Positions 27,642-37,337 of a stretch of 64,000 nucleotides of DNA are shown here, piece by piece. The position numbers and the translations under genes are program-made. A model generated the notes under the pieces. It saw only the letters and a list, made by a program, of their open reading frames with translations, had not been told where the DNA came from and made no database searches. Positions within the stretch are counted from its first letter, which is position 1. The number at the start of each line of letters is the position of its first letter. The stretch is from CAG-791 sp963591995 (GTDB lineage: Bacteria; Bacillota; Clostridia; Lachnospirales; Lachnospiraceae): positions 1-64,000 of the forward strand of contig CAVAUJ010000002.1 in NCBI GenBank assembly GCA_963591995.1. The letters are read 5' to 3'.

Positions 27642-29369
27642 TTATCGGTTATTGTATCTGTCATACCCTGCCTGATAGATGGCAAGAGCCTCCTGCATTC
27701 CCATGCCCTCGATGTTGGCCACAATGTTGTCCCAATCCGAAAGAACATTCGCATCTGTAATAGCCTTGATGGTCTGCTCCTGAACATATGTAGAGATGTC
27801 TCCCATGATGGCGGCTGCCGAACTCTCCTCATCGGCAGTCAATTCATAGATGGTCTGGTATTCGTTGACGGATTCTGTCCAAACCCTGTCCCATTCCTCA
27901 ATCGTGTCATCCTTGAAAATCGGATTTCGAACATTTTCCATCCCGCGGATCGTAAGTGCGCATGCCGTATTCATACGCATACCGTCAGAGGAACCGCTTT
28001 CACAATTCATAACGACGTCGGTAAACATCGGCGAACCATCGTCCTGAAGGGTGTAGGACTGTCCTTCGATGCCGAATGCAGTAAGCATCACACCATCGTC
28101 CGAGCAGAGGTAATCAAGGAATGCCATTGCCAGCTCCGGATCCTTGCACGCAGAGCTGACCGCAAACCAGTGGCCGGAGGTATACAGCTTTCCGATGGAA
28201 ACACTGGGTGTTCCACCGCCATCCACAAGAGAAGGTACCGGGCATGCCGTAGTAACTGCATTTGCGTTAACCGCTTCGGATGTTGCAACCATTGTGGGAA
28301 GAATTCCGTCAAGAGAGTAGATGGCGCCAATACGTCCATCTCCGTACATGGCATAAATGGTGTCCGCAGAAGTCTTCCAGGACCTGGTCATGAACTCCGG
28401 ATCAAGAAGTCCCTCGCTGTACCACCGATTCATCATGGTAAGGTAATCTTTGTATCCGTTTTCAATGGCACCATAGGTTACTTTCCCATCTTCATTGGCA
28501 TAAATTCCAATTTCGTTTTTCCAGGTGAAGGGGGCAATCGGAATGCCGTAGGCCGCAAGGAAAGCGGCGTCCATTCCCGAGGTGGTAAGCATAGAATACG
28601 GAACTTCTACTCCGGCATCCTTCAATGCAAGAAGAACCGTCTCCCACTCATCAACGCTTGTGGGGATTTCGAGTCCAAGATCGTCCAGCATGTCCTGACG
28701 AACGGCCTGTCCCCACCATTCAAGTTCTTTGCCGGGATATTCCGGATTATAGAGGTAATAGCAAGTAGCAACACGGTTCTGAAGCGTTGTTGCTTCTTTC
28801 CAGATGGTATCGTTCTCTGTGATATATTTTTTGTAATTTGGGAGCAGGGTGTCCAGATACGGAGTGAAATCGACAAAAACTCCGTCATCAATGGCCTGAT
28901 CTATGCCACCGGGATACGTGGTGGATGTATCGCCAATGATAATGTCCGGATAGTTTCCGGACGCAATCATCAGATTAAATTGAGAATCTTCCTCCCCGGA
29001 TGCCGGAGTGATGAAGTCAATGGTAACGCCCGTGTTCTCAAAGATTTTCTGAATAGCCTGGTTGTTGTCAATGAGACTCTCCGAAAAGGTACCGGTAGTA
29101 AAGTTCCCGGTTCCGTTTCCGCAGAAGGCAGTAAACGTTACCGGTGTTTCCGTGAGCTTTCCCGTATAGTTTCCGTTTTCATCCCGATTATATTTTGCAG
29201 CGGCCGCGGCTACAGCATCCTCCGAAGCAGCTGACTCTTCTACGCTTGTGCTCTCAGAAGAAGCATCTGCTGAAGAAGAGTCGCTGTTGCCGCAGCCTGT
29301 CATGGTGCCGATTATCAATGATGAGATCAATACAATTGACAGAATCTGGCCAGCTTTTTTCTTTTTCAT
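27642..29369 (-). CDS. Sugar ABC transporter substrate-binding lipoprotein (LplA type)
   Basis: A 575-residue binding lipoprotein. From ATG 29369 the sequence is MKKKKAGQ, a hydrophobic segment and lipobox IIGTMTGC, then a Ser/Ala/Glu-rich tether. An upstream in-frame start at 29465 would bury the signal peptide, and AAAGGAG nine bases before 29369 fixes the start. The large size fits LplA-type proteins. It is the first gene of an operon with LplB, LplC and a carboxylesterase, and lies downstream of a membrane-bound AraC regulator that probably controls it. The ligand is unknown; the esterase suggests an acylated oligosaccharide. Confidence 0.9.
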   Translation of the reverse strand: MKKKKAGQILSIVLISSLIIGTMTGCGNSDSSSADASSESTSVEESAASEDAVAAAAAKYNRDENGNYTGKLTETPVTFTAFCGNGTGNFTTGTFSESLIDNNQAIQKIFENTGVTIDFITPASGEEDSQFNLMIASGNYPDIIIGDTSTTYPGGIDQAIDDGVFVDFTPYLDTLLPNYKKYITENDTIWKEATTLQNRVATCYYLYNPEYPGKELEWWGQAVRQDMLDDLGLEIPTSVDEWETVLLALKDAGVEVPYSMLTTSGMDAAFLAAYGIPIAPFTWKNEIGIYANEDGKVTYGAIENGYKDYLTMMNRWYSEGLLDPEFMTRSWKTSADTIYAMYGDGRIGAIYSLDGILPTMVATSEAVNANAVTTACPVPSLVDGGGTPSVSIGKLYTSGHWFAVSSACKDPELAMAFLDYLCSDDGVMLTAFGIEGQSYTLQDDGSPMFTDVVMNCESGSSDGMRMNTACALTIRGMENVRNPIFKDDTIEEWDRVWTESVNEYQTIYELTADEESSAAAIMGDISTYVQEQTIKAITDANVLSDWDNIVANIEGMGMQEALAIYQAGYDRYNNR

Positions 29370-29478
29370 AATCCAATTCTCCTTTTGTGCTGATCGGGAT
29401 TCCCCCGTTGCTGTTACTGCTATTTTATGCAAAAAAGGAGATGCAGATAGTGACAAATGCCGCACAACGCACTATAAA

Positions 29479-29507
29479 TATATGCCAGAACAAGAACAGA
29501 TTGGCAA
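29479..29507 (-). promoter_or_regulatory. Putative promoter of the lipoprotein-permease-esterase operon
   Basis: TTGCCA (29502-29507) and CATATA (29479-29484) are separated by 17 bases on the minus strand, about 110 bases before the lipoprotein start. Confidence 0.45.
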
Positions 29508-29542
29508 ATGTTACAATATGATATGCCGTAATGCGCGGAATA

Positions 29543-31813
29543 TTACTTATTTCGTACGTTTTTCCTGTATTCCGTTGGCGTTTTGTCTTCAAATTGTCTG
29601 AACACGCGAATCATGGTGCGATAGGACGCATATCCGGCACGCTCCGATGCCTCCTGTACAGTAAAATCCGTCCCCCGCATGAGCTGTTTGATATACTCAA
29701 CTCTGCGCCCGTTAATGTACGTGTTGACATGTATCCCGTACTCCGTGCGGAGCAACCGTGTCACATAACTCTCGGTAATTCCGAATTCCTGTGCGATGGT
29801 CGTTAGATTTAAATTCTCATCATACATATGTTCGTCAATGTACCCTCGGATTTTTTCAGCCTTCGCCGAAGCTGCAGTATTTTTTTGCCCGCTCTGAAAA
29901 GAATCCAGTTGAACGAAAAGCTTTCGTATGAATTCGCAAAGCTGCGGCTCGTGCAAGGCTGCAATTTGTGCCTTCTCCATCATCGCGTTTAATGTTGCCT
30001 CGTGAGTGCTTCCATGCAATGCAGCAATGGTTAGGTAGAAAAGGTGATATGTATAGCCTTGTTCCGGGTGTTCGTCCAGCAAATGATAGAATGCAGTAAG
30101 AGCCTCCGCAAAATCCTCTTCCATCAGCAGTTCGTTATATTTTTTCTCATCAACGGACCGGATATCATTTAAAAGATCATTGTCCGGATTACCCGCTTCC
30201 GATCGATTATCTTCCAGCAGGGAAAGGCATTCACTGTAGCAGGTACTAAGGTCAAGCATGGAATCATGGCATCTGCTGCAATACCACCTTATGGAAAATT
30301 TCATTTTTTCCTTCAGCAGACCCGCCATTTTACCGAAGACTTCGCCTACGCTTTTCTGGAATAAATCCTCTGTGGTGGAATCATGGTTTATGATAAAGCA
30401 GATGGAAAACCCGGTATCCACCGCATAAGTATCCGGGAATACCTTCCGGAGAGATTCAAGACCAATGTTTATGATCAGAAAATGCACCAGATCGAAGGAA
30501 TCTGTTCCTTTTGCCAGCAGCTCATCCGTGGCGTCAGAGGTATCGTCCTCAGCTACAACCAGCAATGTATGGAAACTCGTTTTTTCAAGTGTGATGCCCA
30601 AATCATCCAATGCGTTTTCCGCCATGGCTTCTGTTTGATACCGCCCTTTAAGAAGCCTGTGGAAAGTGTTGCCGATGAGTATCTCGCGCTCTGATTCGAG
30701 GCGTGATTTCAAAGAGTTTGCTTTTGTAAGGACATCCGCATACTCATTCCGTATGATTTCGTAGATATTCCCTCTCTCATCAATTTCGGCATTAAGCTGC
30801 TGCCTGTGCATGTAATCCGCAAGCTCCTGCAAAGGATTGTATTGTTTACGGCCCATACGAACAGCCAGAATCCCGCCCATAATAAGGCTTATCATTACGA
30901 GAACAAGGTAAATATAGATGCTCTGTGTGCTGCTTTTCAGAATGTAGTCGGAGTCTGTACCATAGAAATAGCTGATTTCGCGGCTGTTCGCGGACGTTTT
31001 TGTTATACCGTCATAGCTGATCCCATTCAAAACAAGACGCGTCCCATGTTTTGTTGTTACGAATCGACTCGAAATAGCCTCTTCATCCAACATGGAACGA
31101 TTGGCGACATTGTAAACCGATGAACCGTCTAAGATGAGCAGCGGAATACTGTTTGCTGCGCGAACAGGAACGATATTGGTAAGATCAAGTCGAATCAGAA
31201 GGATACCGGCGGGTTCCAGAACGTTGTCCGTGACAATGACAGAGTGAAAATAAATGTCAGAATTGCCGTCCGAATCCGAGAAAATAAGGAACGGCAACGC
31301 AGCATTGCGTATGTAGTTCCAGAACGTCTCCCGCGTCATCGAAAATTGCTGCATATAGTCAAATACATCGGAATCGTAAGCATTGGATGCGCTTTGTGCC
31401 GAAACGATATAGCTATGCGTATTATCCAGCAACATGACATCGACAATCTGCGCGTCATTATCCTTGATGCTGCGCAGATAATCGAAAGTTCCCTTCAAAT
31501 TCATACGAAAATCGCCGTAAGAAGATCCTGTCGGCTCAGCCTCAAGCAAACTCTTCACATGAGAATCCGAAGAAATTTGCACTGCTGTCTTTTGAATGGA
31601 GGCAATTTGTTCGTCACACAGACGCTGCATCTGCTGAGCAGTCTCTTCTTGCAGCTGATACAATGTGTTCACAAGAGCATATTCTGAATAAATATGACCT
31701 GCAAAAGACAAAATCAGAGGAACAAACAGCATAACGACGTATGAGATAATCCATGTCCGCATGACTTCGTTTTTTCTGTCTCCTGACAGGTTCCTTTTGG
31801 GATGGAATATCAT
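29543..31813 (-). CDS. Membrane-anchored AraC-family regulator with extracellular sensor region
   Basis: A 756-residue one-component regulator of the YtdP type. Transmembrane helices lie near residues 20-42 and 298-318 and flank an extracellular region of about 250 residues that resembles a Cache sensor. A long cytoplasmic linker leads to a C-terminal AraC double helix-turn-helix (LNLTTIAQEFGITESYVTRLLR; ASERAGYASYRTMIRVFRQF). No receiver or kinase domain is present, so signal and DNA binding are in one chain. AGAGGA five bases upstream supports the ATG. It probably senses a ligand outside the cell and activates the adjacent importer operon. Confidence 0.88.
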   Translation of the reverse strand: MIFHPKRNLSGDRKNEVMRTWIISYVVMLFVPLILSFAGHIYSEYALVNTLYQLQEETAQQMQRLCDEQIASIQKTAVQISSDSHVKSLLEAEPTGSSYGDFRMNLKGTFDYLRSIKDNDAQIVDVMLLDNTHSYIVSAQSASNAYDSDVFDYMQQFSMTRETFWNYIRNAALPFLIFSDSDGNSDIYFHSVIVTDNVLEPAGILLIRLDLTNIVPVRAANSIPLLILDGSSVYNVANRSMLDEEAISSRFVTTKHGTRLVLNGISYDGITKTSANSREISYFYGTDSDYILKSSTQSIYIYLVLVMISLIMGGILAVRMGRKQYNPLQELADYMHRQQLNAEIDERGNIYEIIRNEYADVLTKANSLKSRLESEREILIGNTFHRLLKGRYQTEAMAENALDDLGITLEKTSFHTLLVVAEDDTSDATDELLAKGTDSFDLVHFLIINIGLESLRKVFPDTYAVDTGFSICFIINHDSTTEDLFQKSVGEVFGKMAGLLKEKMKFSIRWYCSRCHDSMLDLSTCYSECLSLLEDNRSEAGNPDNDLLNDIRSVDEKKYNELLMEEDFAEALTAFYHLLDEHPEQGYTYHLFYLTIAALHGSTHEATLNAMMEKAQIAALHEPQLCEFIRKLFVQLDSFQSGQKNTAASAKAEKIRGYIDEHMYDENLNLTTIAQEFGITESYVTRLLRTEYGIHVNTYINGRRVEYIKQLMRGTDFTVQEASERAGYASYRTMIRVFRQFEDKTPTEYRKNVRNK

Positions 31814-31960
31814 CCTGATCCTCTTTTCTTGTGAAAGCTCCGTTTAGGAAATCAGCTACACAAGACATTTTACGCTATTTAATCTCTTCTTTCTCTTCTT
31901 TGTCCCCGTAAAAATTCCGGGCAATGCCTGTGCGATCAGGAAGAATCGTCGTTTCCGCAG

Positions 31961-31993
31961 AAAAACTCCGGTCGCCTCTAAGGGCGGCCGGAG
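31961..31993 (-). terminator. Terminator after the M20 peptidase operon
   Basis: An 11-bp GC-rich stem (31966-31976 with 31983-31993) is followed by five U in the minus-strand RNA (31961-31965). It closes the operon that begins at 38715. Confidence 0.8.
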
Positions 31994-32043
31994 CCTTGGA
32001 TGTCCGCATCGGAAATACACCGCTTCCGTTCGCGGAACACGCA

Positions 32044-33189
32044 TCATGCCGATGCGAAAGCCTTATGAATGATTCCCCGGTAGATCTCCTTCGCCTTCTC
32101 TACCTGCCATACCTCCGTGAACTCGTTCGCCGTATGCGCCTCAGAGAGACTTCCCGGGCCGCAGATGATGGTCTTCACTCCCTGCTCCACCAGAAAGCAC
32201 TGCTCGCAGGAGGCATCAAAGGCGCAGGGGAGCTCTTCGCCGTCCGTTTCGCAGGTCTCGCTCTTGGCCTCCAGACACAGCTTTACAAACGGATCGGATG
32301 AGGGAGTTTCACCGCCCGGCATATAGAAATGCGGAACCACCTTATAGCCCCGTATGCCCTCCTGCTCCATGCCGGTATGCAATATCTCCTCCATCGCTTC
32401 ATGCGTCATTCCCGGCAGGATCCGGAAATCCAGCAGGAGACGGACCGTTTCCGGGACCACATTGTCCTTTTCATAGCCATCGAGCATGGTGACGGCAATG
32501 CTCGGAGACGGGAGCACCTCGTGTGTGTATGTCGAAAGCCTCCGGTTGATGCTCTCCATCGCACGAATGGCCCGGGCTGCCTTCGTCACGGCAGATTCCT
32601 CTGTTTCCGGAAGAGCCGCATGACGAGCCTTGCCGTGCAGTTCGATATAATCCCTGGAAACGCCGCGATGAGCGACCGCAATTCTCAAATCCGTGGGCTC
32701 CCCGATCACAGCCCAGGTGGCCGGCCGGTGCGCCTTCATGTAGCTGCGGATGCCCAGATTAGAGCTCTCCTCATCGGCTACGAACAGCAGCTTCAGCCTC
32801 CCCCTCTGGGGAGCGCCATTCTCCCGCACATATTGCATGGCTGCGCTGCACATGGCAGCTACGCCGCCCTTCATGTCCGCGCTTCCTCTGCCGTAGAGTC
32901 TGCCGCCCCGAAAAGATGCCTCAAAGGGATTGCTCGTCCAGCCATCCGAAACTGGAACAACGTCCAGATGGCCGTTCAGCATCAGCTCCGGTCCATCCTC
33001 GCTTCCTGTCTCGGCGATCAGATTCGCGCGGTTCTCTCCCAGATCCTGCACCGTGCATCGAAAGCCGTACGGCGTCAGCAGCTCTGCCAGGTAATCTGCC
33101 GCCCATTTCTCATTTCCGGGCGGATTCACCGTCTCAAAGGCGATCAGCTTCTTCAAAATCTCTATGCAGTTCTCTGCCTGATAATCCAT
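32044..33189 (-). CDS. M20-family metallopeptidase/deacylase (ArgE/DapE type)
   Basis: A 381-residue dinuclear zinc amidohydrolase. Metal ligands and catalytic residues are visible as His74 and Asp76 in NGHLDVVP, Asp105 in GRGSADMKGG, Glu140-Glu141 in VADEES, and a late His in SEAHTANEF. The dimerization domain lies in the middle. Members remove acyl groups from amino acids or cleave dipeptides. It is the last gene of an importer operon that also encodes an amidohydrolase and a PLP-dependent D-amino-acid enzyme, so an N-acyl amino acid or dipeptide intermediate is likely. AGAAGG lies five bases before the ATG; an 84-base gap with a small hairpin separates it from the previous gene. Confidence 0.9.
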   Translation of the reverse strand: MDYQAENCIEILKKLIAFETVNPPGNEKWAADYLAELLTPYGFRCTVQDLGENRANLIAETGSEDGPELMLNGHLDVVPVSDGWTSNPFEASFRGGRLYGRGSADMKGGVAAMCSAAMQYVRENGAPQRGRLKLLFVADEESSNLGIRSYMKAHRPATWAVIGEPTDLRIAVAHRGVSRDYIELHGKARHAALPETEESAVTKAARAIRAMESINRRLSTYTHEVLPSPSIAVTMLDGYEKDNVVPETVRLLLDFRILPGMTHEAMEEILHTGMEQEGIRGYKVVPHFYMPGGETPSSDPFVKLCLEAKSETCETDGEELPCAFDASCEQCFLVEQGVKTIICGPGSLSEAHTANEFTEVWQVEKAKEIYRGIIHKAFASA

Positions 33190-33273
33190 AAATACCTTCT
33201 CTTATCGTCCTCCGGCTTCTCTTTCGCAGCGGCTGCGCTGCCGCCGCGAGGTCTTCCGAATGTACAAATGGAC

Positions 33274-34380
33274 TCAATAGGTGATTTTCCGGTTTCTGGC
33301 TGTGACCTCCCACTCGCTCGTAATCTCCCCCTGCCTTGCCACCATGATCTGCGGATACAGTGCGCTGGTCGGACAAATATGCGTGGGAATCACGTACAGG
33401 CAGGCCCCGATTTCCGGAATGCGTGCCTCATTTTCCAGTCGGAAGGCCCAGTGCTCCTCGCTGTGAAGGATCGGAACCGCCTCTTCCAGGCCTACGATAT
33501 AGCCGCGCTGAACCGCGGGATCTGCCGCAATCCCTTTGTACCCCAGATCCGTGGTGAACACCCCGGGAGCCGGATGGCTGATCACACGCGTCATGACCGC
33601 CGCGGCCGGAATGCACGGAATGTCCGGCAGGTTCATATAATATCCAGCATCATTGATAAAGGCTGTCCCGGGAGACACATACCAGTCTGTATTGCGGACA
33701 TGGCACGGGAAGGAGGGAGTTCCGCCTGCCACCACCACCTCACAGGAGAGACCGTCCGCCGCAAGACCGTCAAGCACAGCCTTTACCCGGTTGTCTGTTT
33801 CCAGCACCTTCTGATTGCGTTCTGCGAAATTCCGATCATTATGATTCCCGTCATAGCAATGAAGGCCGGCCATCTTGATTCCGTCAAGCCCGGCCGCTGC
33901 GCGATAGATGCGATCAATGTCGCAGATGGCTGCACCGGTTCGATTCATCCCCATGTTGACATCCAACAGCATCGGCATAACGTAATCCATGGCCTTCGCC
34001 GTGTCGGAGAATTTCTTCAATTGCTCCAGATCATCTTCGATTCCGTAGAACACGGTCTCCGGGTACGCCTTTGCCAGCCGGATAAGCCGCTCCATATTCG
34101 GGCCGATCACCGGATAAGCCAGGATCACACGCTCCGCCCCTGCCATGGCGACCATCTCCGCTTCGGCCACCGTTGCCGTCTTGAATTTGCGGATGCCATA
34201 TTCCATCTGCAGCTTTACCATCTCAATGGACTTATGGCTCTTCACATGCGGCCACAGGCGTTCGGCAGAGCCCGCCATGTCAATTGCCTTCTGAATGTTG
34301 TTCCGAATTTGATCCTCGTAATAGATCAGGCAGGGAGAAACCAGCTTCTCTGCTCCCTGCACCTCATATGCATTTTTCAT
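33274..34380 (-). CDS. D-threonine aldolase / D-serine dehydratase-like PLP enzyme
   Basis: A 368-residue protein with an alanine-racemase-type N-terminal barrel and the C-terminal domain of the D-threonine aldolase/D-serine dehydratase (DSD1) family. The PLP lysine lies in WPHVKSHKS (about residue 47). The phosphate-binding and GLHCYDGNHN blocks follow, and the late PTHICPT supplies the His and Cys expected for the metal site. It should act on a D-amino acid, by aldol cleavage or dehydration. It is encoded between an amidohydrolase and an M20 peptidase in one operon, so the D-amino acid may be released from the imported compound. Which of the two reactions it performs is not decidable by eye. 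Confidence 0.85.
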   Translation of the reverse strand: MKNAYEVQGAEKLVSPCLIYYEDQIRNNIQKAIDMAGSAERLWPHVKSHKSIEMVKLQMEYGIRKFKTATVAEAEMVAMAGAERVILAYPVIGPNMERLIRLAKAYPETVFYGIEDDLEQLKKFSDTAKAMDYVMPMLLDVNMGMNRTGAAICDIDRIYRAAAGLDGIKMAGLHCYDGNHNDRNFAERNQKVLETDNRVKAVLDGLAADGLSCEVVVAGGTPSFPCHVRNTDWYVSPGTAFINDAGYYMNLPDIPCIPAAAVMTRVISHPAPGVFTTDLGYKGIAADPAVQRGYIVGLEEAVPILHSEEHWAFRLENEARIPEIGACLYVIPTHICPTSALYPQIMVARQGEITSEWEVTARNRKITY

Positions 34381-34398
34381 AATTTTCCTTCCAAAATA

Positions 34399-35631
34399 TT
34401 AAGAGACACATACCCCTCGCGCCATCACGTGTTTTACCATCGAAAAGGCTCGGATATCCAGCAGCGGATTCCTCTCCACGGCGATCGCATCTGCCCGGTA
34501 TCCGTCCTCCAGAGAGCCCGTCCTCTCATCCTGCATCGCTGCGGCTCCGTTCCTTGTCGCGGCCTCGATGACGTCCGCCGCGCTCAAGCCGCACCGTTCT
34601 GCCAGAAGTTCCATTTCCAGCCAGGTCTCATCAAAAAAGGTAAGACCGAACCCGGCATCCGTCCCGATCACAGGGCGCATTCCAAGAGCAATCATTTTCC
34701 GAATGATGGTCGCCTCCGCTTCCTCCTGCTGCAGGAGAAAGCATTCCTCCGATGTAGCCGGTTTCCTTCCGCTGCGCACGTCATCGAGTGCATGATAATG
34801 ATTCGAGAATCCAGCCATGAAAAAACGGTGGTCTCCCCGAAAGCGATTCATGATCTCTTCCCGGTAAACGCGTTCCAGACGTCCGTGGACCGCGCTTCTT
34901 TCAAAACATGCACCATGCTCTATGTCGTCTGCTCCGCCTTCCATGGCATTGACAAAGGACTCCGTCGTCAGACAATGCACGGCCACCGCCATTCCAAACC
35001 GGTGCGCCTCTCTTACGACCGCTCGGATGGTCTGTGCGTTGTATGCCCGCTTCTCCGGAACGGAGCCGGGTGTGTTCTGCCCTCCGTTGATGATCATCTT
35101 CATGCAGTCACAGCCTGCCTCATGATGAACGGCGACGGTTCTTCGCAATTCCTCTTCCGTATTTGCAGCACCTCCGAGATAGGAAAGATGCCCGCCGCGC
35201 TCGGAGAGCGGTGCCCCCGCAAGAGACAGTCTGGGAAAACAGGCGCCCGACACGGTTTCCCGCCTCGCCACCAGGTCCATGCTGCTTCCCAGATCCCGTG
35301 CAGAGGTCACGCCGGACAAAAGGAGCTCCTTCGCATGCAGCCTGCTCTTACGAAGATGCTCCCCGGCGTCCTCCGATACATAGGTGCCGTAGCTCTCTCT
35401 CCCCGGTGTGAACTCCAGATGCACATGTGTGTTGATCAATCCCGGCATCACATATTCATTGTGCCAATCGATGACCTCTGTCGCCGGATACTGTCTCTGC
35501 AGCTCCTCAAAGGACCCGCGAGCCGCGATATCTGCGCCACAGACCAGCAGACCGTTCCCGCTCATCCGGCGCTTTGCCGAATCATAGATGCCTTTTCCGT
35601 GAATCAACCGAAGGCATTTGTCCTCACGCAT
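34399..35631 (-). CDS. Metal-dependent amidohydrolase (imidazolonepropionase/prolidase-like)
   Basis: A 410-residue amidohydrolase of the superfamily that includes imidazolonepropionase and Xaa-Pro dipeptidases of the Sgx9260 kind. Metal ligands are His69 and His71 in INTHVHLEF, a Lys in CDCMKMI, His in AVHCL and in DIEHG, and the catalytic Asp in IGTDAG. A small beta domain wraps the barrel from both ends. No signal peptide is seen. It hydrolyzes an amide, lactam or dipeptide-like bond. It starts four bases before the permease stop region ends and precedes the PLP enzyme, so it is clearly part of the importer operon. The natural substrate is unknown. Confidence 0.87.
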   Translation of the reverse strand: MREDKCLRLIHGKGIYDSAKRRMSGNGLLVCGADIAARGSFEELQRQYPATEVIDWHNEYVMPGLINTHVHLEFTPGRESYGTYVSEDAGEHLRKSRLHAKELLLSGVTSARDLGSSMDLVARRETVSGACFPRLSLAGAPLSERGGHLSYLGGAANTEEELRRTVAVHHEAGCDCMKMIINGGQNTPGSVPEKRAYNAQTIRAVVREAHRFGMAVAVHCLTTESFVNAMEGGADDIEHGACFERSAVHGRLERVYREEIMNRFRGDHRFFMAGFSNHYHALDDVRSGRKPATSEECFLLQQEEAEATIIRKMIALGMRPVIGTDAGFGLTFFDETWLEMELLAERCGLSAADVIEAATRNGAAAMQDERTGSLEDGYRADAIAVERNPLLDIRAFSMVKHVMARGVCVS

Positions 35632-35635
35632 GCGT

Positions 35636-36463
35636 CTATCCCTTTACCGCTCCCGCCGTCATTCCCTGAACGATGAATTTCTGCAATGCCATGGTTAAAA
35701 TGATGGTCGGTATGATGACAACAATCGTTGCCGCGAGCATCCTTCCCCAGCGGATATCCGCTCCGGAAACAAAGTATTGCAAAGACACCGGCAAGGTTCT
35801 CGTTTTTTCTCCGCTCAGGATCAGCGCGAACTGAAAATTGTTCCAAGACCCGAGAAAGGCCAGTGTCGCGCTGGTCACCAGTCCCGGCGTACTCACAGGG
35901 AGCAGCACGTCCAGAAAGCAGCGCTGCCGCGTGCAGCCGTCCACGATTGCCGCCTCCTCCAGTTCAATGGGAATGTCCTGGAAAAAGCCGACCATGATCC
36001 ACACGATCAAGGGCAATGAGAGCACCATATGGCTCACGATCAGCACGCCGTAGGTGTCAATCATCTGCAGCTTGGAAAAAATAAAATAGTAGGGCAGCAG
36101 AAGGGAAATGTTCGGCAGCAGCCGCGCGGTCAGGATGGCCGTGCTCGCCCTTCCCATCTTATAGCGCGCGATGGAATACGCCGCAGGAACTCCCAGAACC
36201 AGGGACAAGGCAGTTGAGATAATGGCTACAACAGCCGAATTCCATATGTACGTCCCATAGTGCTGGGTTTTGAAAATATAGATGTAGTTGTCCAGGATCG
36301 GCTCGAATCCGAACAGCTTCGGCGGCATGATGTACACCTGTGCCATGTTCTTAAACGATGAAATAAGAACAAAGTACAGCGGGAACAGCACCGGAACAAC
36401 AATGGCCAGAACCAACAGAGCAAAAGCAACTTTTCGGATGCCTTTTCGTATTTTAACCGCCAT
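35636..36463 (-). CDS. ABC transporter permease (MalG/UgpE type)
   Basis: A 275-residue permease with six membrane segments (first at about 12-34). The EAA loop reads EEAAIVDGCTRQRCFLDV and the C-terminus QKFIVQGMTAGAVKG matches the MalG/UgpE group. It overlaps the partner permease gene by 11 bases, indicating translational coupling. It belongs to a CUT1-type importer, a class normally used for sugars and polyols, although the linked enzymes act on amino-acid-type bonds. Confidence 0.92.
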   Translation of the reverse strand: MAVKIRKGIRKVAFALLVLAIVVPVLFPLYFVLISSFKNMAQVYIMPPKLFGFEPILDNYIYIFKTQHYGTYIWNSAVVAIISTALSLVLGVPAAYSIARYKMGRASTAILTARLLPNISLLLPYYFIFSKLQMIDTYGVLIVSHMVLSLPLIVWIMVGFFQDIPIELEEAAIVDGCTRQRCFLDVLLPVSTPGLVTSATLAFLGSWNNFQFALILSGEKTRTLPVSLQYFVSGADIRWGRMLAATIVVIIPTIILTMALQKFIVQGMTAGAVKG

Positions 36464-37337
36464 AATACTCCACCAACTTTCTCTGTATCTTCATGACCGC
36501 CACGCTCAGCAGCAGAACGATCACGAACAGCAGCATCAGCATGGTCGACGACGTGCCGAATTTGTAATATGAGAATGCTGTCTCATATGCATACAGATTC
36601 AGCGTTCTGGACGCATTTGCCGGTCCTCCCTTCGTCAGGGCGTAGATCAGATCAAAGGACTTGAAAATATCGATGAACCGCAGCAGACCAATGGAAAACA
36701 GCGTCTGCGTCATCATCGGCAGCGTGACCTTGAAAAAGGTCTGCACCGAGGTGGCGCCGTCCACCTTCGCGGCCTCAATGGGCTCCGAGGACAGGGAGGA
36801 GAGACCGGCCAGACAGACAATCACCACCATTGGCGTCATCTGCCATGTTTCCACCGCCGCAATTGCCGGAATGACCGTCTCTTTCGCAGATACGAAGGAG
36901 GAACGCGGCAATCCCACCAAACTGAAAATATAATTCATCAATCCGGAGGACGGCTCATAGAACAGCATCCACATCAATCCCACAGCTACCGGAGCCATCA
37001 TATAAGGCAGGAGTACAATTGTTTTGACAGCATTCTTCCCCGCAAATTTGCGGTTAAGGATGAGGGCAATGGCTACGCCCAGCAGAAGCTCTGCCACCGT
37101 AGCCAGCCCGGTATAGTAAAAAGTAATCCCTAATGACTGCCAGAATTCAACACTGCCTAACACATCCAGATAATTTCTGCCCCAGTTGAACTTCATCCCG
37201 GTTCCCATCAGAAGGTTCCAGTCACACAGACTGAAAACCAGTGTCATGACGATGGGAACGACGATCATGACCGCCATGAAGATCAATGTCGGAAGTGAGA
37301 ACACCCACTTGATATGTTTGTTGACAAAATCACTCAT
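36453..37337 (-). CDS. ABC transporter permease (MalF/UgpA type)
   Basis: A 294-residue permease with membrane segments from about residue 8. The EAA-like loop is EAAKVDGATSVQTFFKV. The start at 37337 (MSDFVNKH) overlaps the lipoprotein stop codon by eight bases (ATGAGTGA), with GGAG inside the upstream gene; an alternative ATG at 37367 has no better site. It forms a channel with the MalG-type permease. Confidence 0.91.
   Translation of the reverse strand: MSDFVNKHIKWVFSLPTLIFMAVMIVVPIVMTLVFSLCDWNLLMGTGMKFNWGRNYLDVLGSVEFWQSLGITFYYTGLATVAELLLGVAIALILNRKFAGKNAVKTIVLLPYMMAPVAVGLMWMLFYEPSSGLMNYIFSLVGLPRSSFVSAKETVIPAIAAVETWQMTPMVVIVCLAGLSSLSSEPIEAAKVDGATSVQTFFKVTLPMMTQTLFSIGLLRFIDIFKSFDLIYALTKGGPANASRTLNLYAYETAFSYYKFGTSSTMLMLLFVIVLLLSVAVMKIQRKLVEYYGG

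Noticed and set aside
32329..35676. Very long plus-strand open frame (about 1115 codons) opposite the amidohydrolase, PLP-enzyme and peptidase genes
   Set aside because: It is antisense to three genes with clear family motifs and its translation has no recognizable domain; long antisense frames are common in this GC-rich DNA.
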